Below, piece after piece: positions 1 to 5,718 of a DNA stretch of 12,314 bases. Position 1 is the stretch's first letter; every line of letters begins with the position of its first letter. This DNA is from Halobacteriales archaeon QH_10_65_19 (GTDB lineage Archaea; Halobacteriota; Halobacteria; Halobacteriales; Haloarculaceae), in assembly GCA_003022085.1 (NCBI GenBank), contig PXQK01000118.1, positions 9,484 through 21,797 of the forward strand. Direction: 5' to 3'. Under the pieces are notes generated by a model. That model saw nothing but the letters and a program-made list of their open reading frames with translations. It was not told the DNA's origin and did no database searches. The position numbers and the translations under genes were made by a program.

Positions 1-1
1 A

Positions 2-415
2 TCAGTCGCTCCTCTCGACGGGCTCTCCGTCTTCGGTCGGTGGCGCAATGTGGTCGATAAACGCCTCGACGTTGGGCTCCGACACTCTGACCCTGACCGA
101 GATGGCGCCCAGTTCGCCGGGGTCATCGACCGCGAAGTTGACAACGCCCTGGAACGCGGGCTGTTTCTTCAGCCGGAAGGAGAAGCTGTCGCCGCGGCGC
201 TCCTCGAAGAATACCCCCCGCGCCGTGTCCAGTATCTCCTGTCTGTGCAGCAGGTCGGAGAACTGCTCCAGGTCGTGGACCGTCGCCCGGAGTTCACCGT
301 GCTGGAGCCTCGGTTCTGCGCCGGGGAAGATTTTGACAATCGCGTCCGCGACCCTGTCCGTGACTTCGGTGTCGTACACCGGTGCCGTGATCTCGGCGTC
401 GATGCTGTAGATCAT
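2..415 (-). CDS. UPF0201 family protein (putative RNA-binding/exosome-associated type)
   Basis: This 137-residue protein begins MIYSIDAEITAPVYDTEVTDRV, with the usual UPF0201 opening (a beta-strand of acidic and hydrophobic residues, then a segment about positive charge and 'IFPGAE'). ATG at 413-415 is chosen because it starts this conserved strand and because the ATG overlaps the stop of the upstream kinase gene (ATGA), which implies translational coupling. The stop is at 2-4, so the gene is complete although it touches the window edge. There is no signal peptide or membrane segment, so it should be cytoplasmic. UPF0201 is an archaeal family of unproven function, often annotated as RNA-binding. 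From memory, some archaea have UPF0200 and UPF0201 fused in one chain, which agrees with the arrangement here. Family assignment is from remembered sequence pattern, not a search. Confidence 0.8.
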   Translation of the reverse strand: MIYSIDAEITAPVYDTEVTDRVADAIVKIFPGAEPRLQHGELRATVHDLEQFSDLLHRQEILDTARGVFFEERRGDSFSFRLKKQPAFQGVVNFAVDDPGELGAISVRVRVSEPNVEAFIDHIAPPTEDGEPVERSD

Positions 416-954
416 TGGTCGAGTATCGAACGGATTCTGCGACGGAACGCTTCGAGGGAGCCGTCGTTCTCGACGGTCAGATCGGCCCGCTCCATCGCGT
501 CCCCCATCCCGAAATCCAGCTCCCGCCGGTCGCGTTCCCCGAGTGTCTCGCCACCCTCGTCGTCGCCCGCGTCTCGGCCGCGGAGCGCCAGCCGCTCCGC
601 GCGGGTCTCGAAGGGGGCATCGACCCGAACCAGTGTGAACGCGTCGCCGAACGCCTCCTCGAACCGCTTGACCTCGACGTCCGAGCGGATGCCGTCGACG
701 ACCACCGTTTCCCCGTCTGCCAGCGCATCCTCGACCAGCGGGAGTGACCGCTCGGCGACTGCACCCTCCCCGCGTTCCTCGCGGAGGGCCCGAGCGACGC
801 GGCCGTGCTCGGTCGCCGGGTCCAGCCCCCGGTCCCGGCACTCCTGACGGATGACGTCGCCCATGGTCACAACCGGAATCCCGCGTTCGCGCGCGACTTC
901 CGCGGCCTCGCTTTTCCCGCTTCCGGGCAGACCCACGAATCCGTACACAGTCAT
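412..954 (-). CDS. UPF0200 family P-loop kinase-like protein (dephospho-CoA kinase/adenylate kinase-like)
   Basis: The 180-residue protein begins MTVYGFVGLPGSGKSE. Residues 8-15 (GLPGSGKS) are a textbook Walker A loop. Further in come 'VVTMGDVIRQE' and 'VVVDGIRS', typical of nucleoside/CoA-type kinases in which a conserved Asp-Gly-x-Arg segment follows a beta strand; the C-terminal half has an Arg-rich lid-like stretch (R-A-E-R-L-A-L-R-G-R) as in that fold. The phosphate acceptor is unknown. ATG at 952-954 is preferred over upstream in-frame codons because it sits right before the P-loop strand and about 27 bases downstream of a TATA-like box (977-984). The stop overlaps the next start by ATGA, so this gene is the promoter-proximal member of a two-gene operon with the UPF0201 gene. 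It is divergent from the small gene at 1047. Confidence 0.85.
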   Translation of the reverse strand: MTVYGFVGLPGSGKSEAAEVARERGIPVVTMGDVIRQECRDRGLDPATEHGRVARALREERGEGAVAERSLPLVEDALADGETVVVDGIRSDVEVKRFEEAFGDAFTLVRVDAPFETRAERLALRGRDAGDDEGGETLGERDRRELDFGMGDAMERADLTVENDGSLEAFRRRIRSILDQ

Positions 955-975
955 CGCCGGTTCTTGGCCGACACG

Positions 976-985
976 GACAATAAGC
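976..985 (-). promoter_or_regulatory. TATA-like box for the UPF0200-UPF0201 operon
   Basis: On the minus strand this reads CTTATTGT, centred about 27 bases upstream of the ATG at 954. In haloarchaea transcription starts about 25 bases downstream of the TATA box, so the mRNA would be leaderless or nearly so. No Shine-Dalgarno sequence is seen before the ATG. The assignment rests on position and AT content only. Confidence 0.5.
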
Positions 986-1015
986 ACTGCGTCTCGGCCC
1001 GGGGTGTGTCCTGCA

Positions 1016-1024
1016 GTATAAGTG
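1016..1024 (+). promoter_or_regulatory. TATA box for the gene at 1047
   Basis: The sequence GTATAAGTG lies 25-30 bases upstream of the GTG at 1047, the right distance for a leaderless haloarchaeal transcript. It stands out against very GC-rich surroundings and shares the short divergent region (955-1046) with the kinase promoter. Confidence 0.6.
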
Positions 1025-1046
1025 CGACCGGAGTGTACAGTCGGGC

Positions 1047-1460
1047 GTGCTCTACGTGACACGCGGGCTGGTAGACACGCTGCTCCGCCTGGCCGAGCAG
1101 AGGGACCCGGACTCGACGACCTTCCCGCTCGCGGTGACAGAGGCCGACCAGCTTCCGGACGCGGACATCCCTGGAGATACCCCTGTCTTCACCCACTTTT
1201 ATATGTCGAACGAGGGTGACGCGCTCAACGCCGTGTTCGGCGTCGATCTCAACACGCCGGTCGGCCAGACGCCGGGCATGTTCGTCTCCCACCCGCGCGG
1301 TGACCTCCGGGTCTCGAAACGTGACGACCTCCGCGAAGTCGTGTTCGTCGCCGTTCCGCCGTGGGACACGGGGAGTATGCGCGCGTTCGGGCGTGACGGG
1401 CAACAGAAGGACCTCTCGATTCTCGACGTCGAGCCGCCGGAGGAGTCCGACCTCGTCTGA
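1047..1460 (+). CDS. Conserved haloarchaeal protein of unknown function
   Basis: The product is 137 residues, starting (GTG) LYVTRGLVDTLLRLAE and ending in an acidic tail (LDVEPPEESDLV). The pattern is an N-terminal helix, a central 'TPVFTHFYMSNEG...NAVFGVDL' segment, 'VSHPRG' and 'REVVFVAVPPW'. I recognise it as the kind of small soluble protein conserved in haloarchaea, but I cannot give it a function. The H-F-Y near residue 50 and the following 'FGVD' faintly recall JAB/MPN folds, but the zinc-binding H-x-H motif is absent, so I make no such call. GTG 1047 is favoured because translation then begins with the first plausible secondary structure and the TATA box at 1016-1024 fits. There is no membrane segment. 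It converges with malQ, with 29 bases between the two stops. Confidence 0.75.
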   Translation: MLYVTRGLVDTLLRLAEQRDPDSTTFPLAVTEADQLPDADIPGDTPVFTHFYMSNEGDALNAVFGVDLNTPVGQTPGMFVSHPRGDLRVSKRDDLREVVFVAVPPWDTGSMRAFGRDGQQKDLSILDVEPPEESDLV

Positions 1461-1489
1461 TACACACGACCCGATAACGGCCGTGGCTG

Positions 1490-2957
1490 TCACCGGATCG
1501 TTCTGTCGGTGACCTGTCTGAGACGTTCCCCCACATCGGGGCCGAGCTCGTCGGCCGTCACCCGCCACCGCCAGTTACCACTCGCTGTCCCCGGACGGTT
1601 GAAGCGGGCCTCGCTACCCAGGCCGAGCAGATCCTGTATCGTCGCCACCGCGAGCACGGTGTCCGAGTTCCACACCGCCTCGATGAACTCCCAGTGGATC
1701 TCGCTTCCGTCGGTGCCGAGGTTGTAGTGGAGACACTCGCGCTGTCGGTCCCCGAGCCCCCGGTAGTAGCCCACGACCGTATCGGTGTCGTGAGTCGATG
1801 TGTAGCCGACCGACTGCGCCGGGAAGTGCATCGGCTGGTACATGTGTCCCCTTTCACACCAGTCGGCGTACTGTGGGACGCGCATCCCCGGGAACCCGAA
1901 CCGGTCTCTCAGCGACGCGATACGCTTGTCGAGAAAGCCGAGGTCCTCGACAAAAAACGACCGTCTCGAAAAACGCTGCACCGGGCCCCTCACGCCACTG
2001 TCCGGCGGCCGGTCGGTTCGCCTCTGTGGGGATCGCCCAAAACTCGTCGAACCCCTTGAAGTGGTCGATACGAGCGACGTCGACGAGGTCGAACAGCCGT
2101 TCGAATCTGTCGATCCACCACCGGTAGTTGTCCTCCTGGAGCGACTCCCAGTCGTACACCGGGTTCCCCCACCACTGGCCGTCGTCGCCCGGGTTTGGCG
2201 GCACCCCGGCAACCTCCGCTGGCTGGCCACTCTCGTCGAGCCGGAACGCGTCTGGCTGTGCCCAGACGTCTGCCGAGTCGAGCGCGACGTATATCGGGAG
2301 GTCCCCGACGAGTTGGACGCCCCTGTCTGTGGCGTACTCCGCGAGTGCCTGCCACTGGCGGTCGAACAGCCACTGTACGAACTGGTGGAACTCTCTCTCC
2401 GCGGCGAGTGCTGTCCGGTACTGCTCGACTGCGTCCTGCTCGTGTGACCGGACCCGGTCCGGCCACTCCGTCCACGTCGCGCCGTCGAACTCCCCTTTTA
2501 GCGCCACGAACAGCGAGTAGTCGTCGAGCCACGTCGATTCGCGTGCGGTGAACTCCTCGAACGACGCACGCTCGGCGTCGTCGGCCGCGTTGTCGAACTG
2601 CTCGTATGCGGTCCGGAGCTTCCCCTGCTTGAACTCTGTTACCCGTTCGTACAGGACCTCGCGGTCGGAGAACGCCGCCGGTGGCTCTATCTCCGCCTCC
2701 GAGAGGTAGCCCCACTCGACCAGCTTCCTGAGGTCGACCAGGAGCGGGTTCCCCGCAAACGCGGAGGAGGACTGATACGGCGAGTTACCGTGGGCACTCG
2801 AAACCGGACCGAGCGGGCAGAACTGCCAGAGTGACTGGTCGGCCCCCGCGAGGAAGTCGACGAACGCCCGCGCCCCCGCACCGAGGTCCCCGACGCCGTG
2901 CGGTGACGGCAGCGAGGTCGGATGGAGAAAGACGCCGCTCTGACGGTCGAAACGCAT
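1490..2957 (-). pseudogene. malQ: 4-alpha-glucanotransferase (amylomaltase, GH77), frame-disrupted
   Basis: MalQ transfers alpha-1,4-glucan segments between maltodextrins in the cytoplasm. The first frame starts at ATG 2957 (MRFDRQSGVFLHPTSLPSP), has the GH77 'SPYQSSSAFAGNPLLVDL' block (residues 59-76) and the nucleophile Asp298 in ARIDHF, and stays recognisable to about residue 332 (GPGAAFFETV). It then runs off-frame to a stop at 1854-1856. The rest of MalQ is in another minus frame from about 1960 to 1490: 'VEDLG' with the acid/base Glu, 'RFGFPGMRVPQYADW', 'STHDTD' with the third catalytic Asp, and a normal C-terminus. The catalytic triad is therefore split between frames. The change falls at a run of six A (1952-1957). 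About seven residues usual before the 'EDLG' motif also seem missing. The gene is 1468 bases, not a multiple of three; adding 23 bases would give 497 codons. Decay or a sequence error are both possible. Confidence 0.85.
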
Positions 2958-2977
2958 GCTTGCTGTTCTCGGTACAG

Positions 2978-2986
2978 TTACTTAAC
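2978..2986 (-). promoter_or_regulatory. TATA-like box for malQ
   Basis: On the minus strand TTAAGTAA is centred about 25 bases upstream of the malQ ATG (2957), which again suggests a leaderless transcript. It lies in the 124-base divergent region shared with the glycosyltransferase gene. Confidence 0.5.
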
Positions 2987-3051
2987 ACAGTTGCTTCCCA
3001 CGAACTGCGGTCCCTGCTCGGGGGTGTCGCCGGGACGGTTTCGGGGACTCC

Positions 3052-3058
3052 TTTTTGA
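3052..3058 (+). promoter_or_regulatory. Weak TATA-like element for the glycosyltransferase gene
   Basis: TTTTTGA lies about 27 bases upstream of the GTG at 3082. It is the only AT-rich stretch at a suitable distance. Its fit supports GTG 3082 rather than the TTG at 3055 as start. The match to a TATA box is poor. Confidence 0.3.
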
Positions 3059-3081
3059 GGGCAGAACACGCACGTCGACGT

Positions 3082-4137
3082 GTGTCAGTAAACGTCCTGA
3101 TGCTCGGCTGGGGGTTTCCGCCGAACATTACGGGAGGGCTCGATACCGCCGTCGGTGAACTGTTCGAGCAGTTGGAGCCGAGAGACGACATCGAGTTCGA
3201 GCTGGTGTTACCCGAGGAGTACGCGCCGTCGGACAGGGCGGGGATCCACGGGGTGGCAACGGGGAGTGGCAACATCATCACGCGGATCGGCCGGCTGGCC
3301 GGGGAGTTTGCGGATCTGGCGGCCGACGCGGACATCATCCACACGAACGACTGGTTCGGATACAACCCCGGCTCGCGCGCCACGGCAACCACAGACGTCG
3401 TGTGGGTCACCACCTTCCACTCGCTGTCGTGTGACCGCAACCGCACCCCGCCACAGCGGGAGTTCGAAACCGAACAGCGGGTGGCAAACCGGTCCGACCA
3501 CGTCGTCGCCGTGAGCGAGTTCACACGGGACCGGATCAGGCAGGAGTACGGCGTCGACTCGACGGTGATCTACAACGGGTTCTCCTCGGTCGAGTCCACC
3601 GGCCGGGACGTCAAAGCGGAGCTGGACATCGACGGCAAGATGCTGTTTTTCGTCGGGCGACACACCGACCAGAAGGGGCTCTCGTATCTGCTGTACGCCC
3701 TGTCGAAGCTCCGGCGCGACGACGTCACGCTGGTTCTCGGTGGATCGGGGCACCTGACCGAGCAACTCGAACAGTTCGCCGAACTGCTCGGCATCGAACA
3801 GCAGGTGCTGTTCCCGGGGTTCATCCCACAGTCGGAGATCGGCGACTTCTACGACAGCGCCGATCTGTTCGTCTCGCCGTCGCTTGCCGAACCGTTCGGG
3901 ATGACGATTGTCGAGTCGCTCTCTGTCGGCACGCGGGTGGTCGCCTCCCGGAGCGGGGCGGCGGAGATACTCCCCGATGACTGCGTTGTCAAGGTGACCC
4001 CCGACTCCGAGTCGATTGTCGAGGGGATCGAACGCGCGCTGACGATGACGTCTCCCATCGAGTACGACGTCCGTTCGTGGGAGGAGGTGGCAGACGAACA
4101 CGTCGCGTTCTACGAGGAGATTCTCGCCGACCAGTGA
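3082..4137 (+). CDS. GT-B fold glycosyltransferase (GT4 type, glycogen-synthase-like)
   Basis: The product (351 residues from GTG 3082; the frame is open back to a TTG at 3055, and ATG 3100 is another candidate) begins (V)SVNVLMLGWGFPPNITGGLD. It has the marks of a retaining GT-B transferase: the N-terminal 'GG' loop (TGGLD), 'HTNDWFGYNPG' near residue 90 (compare H-x-H-D-W in glycogen synthases), 'FVGRHTDQKGLSYLL' opening the nucleotide-binding domain, and 'EPFGMTIVES', the E-x7-E motif that binds the nucleotide sugar. There is no signal peptide or membrane helix, so it acts in the cytoplasm. Set among malQ, a nucleotidyltransferase, an amylase and a glucoamylase, its likely job is alpha-glucan synthesis from an NDP-glucose. 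Donor and product are inferred; a role in other glycoconjugates remains possible. Frame and motifs look intact. Confidence 0.85.
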   Translation: MSVNVLMLGWGFPPNITGGLDTAVGELFEQLEPRDDIEFELVLPEEYAPSDRAGIHGVATGSGNIITRIGRLAGEFADLAADADIIHTNDWFGYNPGSRATATTDVVWVTTFHSLSCDRNRTPPQREFETEQRVANRSDHVVAVSEFTRDRIRQEYGVDSTVIYNGFSSVESTGRDVKAELDIDGKMLFFVGRHTDQKGLSYLLYALSKLRRDDVTLVLGGSGHLTEQLEQFAELLGIEQQVLFPGFIPQSEIGDFYDSADLFVSPSLAEPFGMTIVESLSVGTRVVASRSGAAEILPDDCVVKVTPDSESIVEGIERALTMTSPIEYDVRSWEEVADEHVAFYEEILADQ

Positions 4138-4195
4138 CTGATCGTTGTGATTCCATTCGACAGTGTCGTCCACGTCACGGATCACAGACGCCGTA

Positions 4196-4579
4196 TCAAC
4201 GGAGAAAGCGGAGGTCGGTGACCGGCTCCGGATGCACGACGAGATAGCCGTTGTCAGTCGGTTCCAGCCCGGTAATCGCTTCAGCGCTCGGACGAGTTGT
4301 GTAGGGACTCTCCTGTGACCCGCTGCCGGCCTCGTAGGGACTGTCGTAGGTCGATCCCCCAGATTCGGCCGGTCCACCGTATGTCGACTCTCCCGATTCG
4401 GCCGTGCGGTCGAAGTCCTCCGGCGACAGGTAGATGGTCTCGCCGGACGCTGACTTGACGACGACGCATGTGTCTCGGTCTCCTGTCACGCGGATCTCTG
4501 TCCGTCCGTTCTGAATCTCCATCGTGAACGTGACCGGCTGCTCGCCCCGCGAGCCGTCGGGAGTTGACCGCTCGGTCAT
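4196..4579 (-). CDS. Small haloarchaeal protein of unknown function with tandem Ser/Tyr/Gly repeats
   Basis: The 127-residue product begins MTERSTPDGSRGEQPVTF. Residues 16-55 form a predicted beta-rich head (VTFTMEIQNG...EIRVTG...CVVVKSASGE...YLSPEDF). Residues 60-93 are low in complexity with two 11-residue repeats (AESGESTYGGP and AESGGSTYDSP) followed by 'ESPY'. Residues 98-127 are a conserved-looking tail ending HPEPVTDLRFLR. The ATG at 4579 is preferred over the GTG at 4603 because a TATA-like box ends just upstream of it at the leaderless distance. The pattern resembles a family I associate with haloarchaea, but I know no function. Gene order next to the nucleotidyltransferase suggests a link to sugar metabolism, which is inference only. 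It converges with the glycosyltransferase gene, with 58 bases between stops and no clear terminator hairpin there. Confidence 0.75.
   Translation of the reverse strand: MTERSTPDGSRGEQPVTFTMEIQNGRTEIRVTGDRDTCVVVKSASGETIYLSPEDFDRTAESGESTYGGPAESGGSTYDSPYEAGSGSQESPYTTRPSAEAITGLEPTDNGYLVVHPEPVTDLRFLR
4337..4402 (-). repeat. Two 33-base direct repeats inside the small haloarchaeal gene
   Basis: Units 4370-4402 and 4337-4369 agree at 24 of 33 positions by hand alignment and encode AESGESTYGGP and AESGGSTYDSP. The repeat keeps the reading frame, so copy number could vary without breaking the gene. Confidence 0.75.
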
Positions 4580-4601
4580 ACCTGTTCCTCGGTCAGGACG
4601 C

Positions 4602-4610
4602 ACTTATTCC
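4602..4610 (-). promoter_or_regulatory. TATA-like box of the small gene, overlapping the upstream stop codon
   Basis: On the minus strand GGAATAAGT lies about 27 bases upstream of ATG 4579. Its TAA is the stop codon (4604-4606) of the nucleotidyltransferase, so one sequence would serve both purposes. It would let the small gene be transcribed separately from the gene ahead of it. Confidence 0.45.
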
Positions 4611-5560
4611 TTCGCTACGTTCTGGATCAGCAGGGCGTTCCGGCCGTCGATCCCCTCGAGCTCGACGCCCTCGCCGAGGATCGTCTCGTCGAGGTTGCAG
4701 TCCTCGACCACGGCGTCGGGGAAGACGATTGTGCGGTCGAGCACGGAGTCTCTCACCTCTGCGCCCGCCATCACGTGGACTGTCCCGTCGATCTCGCTGT
4801 TTTCGACGGTCGCATCGGGATGGAGCAGCGCCCCCCCGTCCAGTTTCCACTCGACTGTCTCCAGGTACGATTCCGGCGTGCCGATGTCGAACCACGCCTC
4901 GTCGAAGGTGAACGCATGAACTGTCTCACGGGACTGGAGCCACTCGACGTACCACCCCGGTTCGTCGGGATTCATGTCGTTCGAGAGGTACTCGCTGAAC
5001 CGGATCGAGTCGGCCGGAAACGCGTAACAGGCGATCGAAACGAGCGTGCTCTGTGGCTCGTCGGGTTTCTCCTGGAAATCCACGACCTGTTCGCCGTCGA
5101 GGGTGACCAGCCCGTAGGACGTGGCCTTCTCGCGCGAGCCGACGTCGTAGGCAGCGAGTGACGGCGTCCCCCTCTTTTCGTAGTAGTCGAGGAAGTCCGC
5201 GGGATCGAACCCGATGAGGTTGTCCCCGCCGATGACAAACAGGTCGTCGTCGATCCCTTCGCGCTCGACCAGCGCCGCGAGCGCGCCGACGACCCCGAAC
5301 TTCCCCGCTTCCTCGGTTGTCTCTTCGACCGACAGCCGGGTCTTCCCGTACCCCATCTCCCGGACGTGGTCCCTGAACACGTCGGCGAACGCCTCGTTCG
5401 TCCCGATGTAGACTGTGTCGATCCGTTCGTCTGCTTCCAGGTCCGTCAGGATCCGGTCGATGACGGTCGTGTCGCCGACAGGAAGGAGCATCTTCGGTCG
5501 GTACCGCGTGATCGGCCACAGTCGCGTCGCGTACCCACCTGCGAGCACAATTGCGTCCAT
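4604..5560 (-). CDS. Sugar-1-phosphate nucleotidyltransferase (glucose-1-phosphate uridylyl/thymidylyltransferase family)
   Basis: The 318-residue protein begins MDAIVLAGGYATRLWPITRY and continues RPKMLLPVGD: the G-x-G-T-R-like nucleotide loop and the P-K-x-x-L-P-V motif of the RmlA/GalU/AglF superfamily. 'FVIGGDN' near residue 105 holds the metal-binding Asp, and 'FDEAWFDIGTPESY' near residue 223 is the usual C-terminal Asp motif. Residues about 245-318 form a hexapeptide-like left-handed beta-helix tail (DATVENSEIDGTVHVMAGAE and following). The enzyme joins a sugar-1-phosphate to an NTP. In this locus glucose-1-phosphate is the likely substrate, giving the donor for the nearby glycosyltransferase; the exact base and sugar cannot be read from sequence. 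ATG 5560 is chosen over upstream codons because the fold begins there and a TATA box lies 25 bases upstream. The frame is intact. Confidence 0.85.
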   Translation of the reverse strand: MDAIVLAGGYATRLWPITRYRPKMLLPVGDTTVIDRILTDLEADERIDTVYIGTNEAFADVFRDHVREMGYGKTRLSVEETTEEAGKFGVVGALAALVEREGIDDDLFVIGGDNLIGFDPADFLDYYEKRGTPSLAAYDVGSREKATSYGLVTLDGEQVVDFQEKPDEPQSTLVSIACYAFPADSIRFSEYLSNDMNPDEPGWYVEWLQSRETVHAFTFDEAWFDIGTPESYLETVEWKLDGGALLHPDATVENSEIDGTVHVMAGAEVRDSVLDRTIVFPDAVVEDCNLDETILGEGVELEGIDGRNALLIQNVAKE

Positions 5561-5580
5561 ACGTCGGTGTTGTTCTCCGG

Positions 5581-5590
5581 CTGTATAACT
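5581..5590 (-). promoter_or_regulatory. TATA box for the nucleotidyltransferase gene
   Basis: On the minus strand AGTTATACAG is centred 25 bases upstream of ATG 5560, one of the clearest TATA boxes in the window. It implies a leaderless mRNA. Confidence 0.6.
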
Positions 5591-5650
5591 GGACCGGGGC
5601 CTCGCGGGTCGACCTGTCCCGACCAGTCTTTTCACAGCGGTAACAGCGCG

Positions 5651-5680
5651 GAAGCCCACCCGCTTCAGCGATGGGAGGAA
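5651..5680 (+). mobile_element. Possible relic of an IS200/IS605-family right end (hairpin)
   Basis: The stretch reads GAAGCCCACC then CGCTTCAGCG then ATGGGAGGAA. From memory, ends of haloarchaeal IS200/IS605 (TnpB-carrying) elements commonly have a GAAGCCCACCGC-TTCA-GCGGTGGGAGGA hairpin. Here the stem can still pair (CCCA with TGGG, CGC with GCG around a TTCA loop) but has one extra C and a G-to-A change, as expected of a decayed copy. No transposase gene, left end or target duplication is visible. It lies in the 158-base divergent region between the nucleotidyltransferase and the amylase. A chance hairpin is possible. Confidence 0.4.
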
Positions 5681-5718
5681 GCGCGTAAGCTTGATGTGAC
5701 TCCGAACTGAAAATAAAG

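Noticed and set aside
50..847. 265-codon plus-strand frame across the UPF0200/UPF0201 genes
   Set aside because: It is antisense to two recognisable proteins, and its second half is a low-complexity Ser/Arg sequence typical of shadow frames.
1952..1957. Programmed frameshifting at the A6/T6 run in malQ
   Set aside because: The run is slippery, but about seven family residues are also absent and no stimulatory structure is apparent, so a deletion is the simpler reading.
4138..4195. Terminator between the convergent glycosyltransferase and small gene
   Set aside because: There is no strong hairpin and no T-run longer than two or three bases, so I cannot support a terminator.
5366..5710. Plus-strand frame ending ...AEAHPLQRWEEARKL as a transposase C-terminus
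   Set aside because: The frame is mostly antisense to the nucleotidyltransferase and shows no TnpB zinc-finger or catalytic motif. Only the hairpin-like end (5651-5680) is kept as a possible relic.
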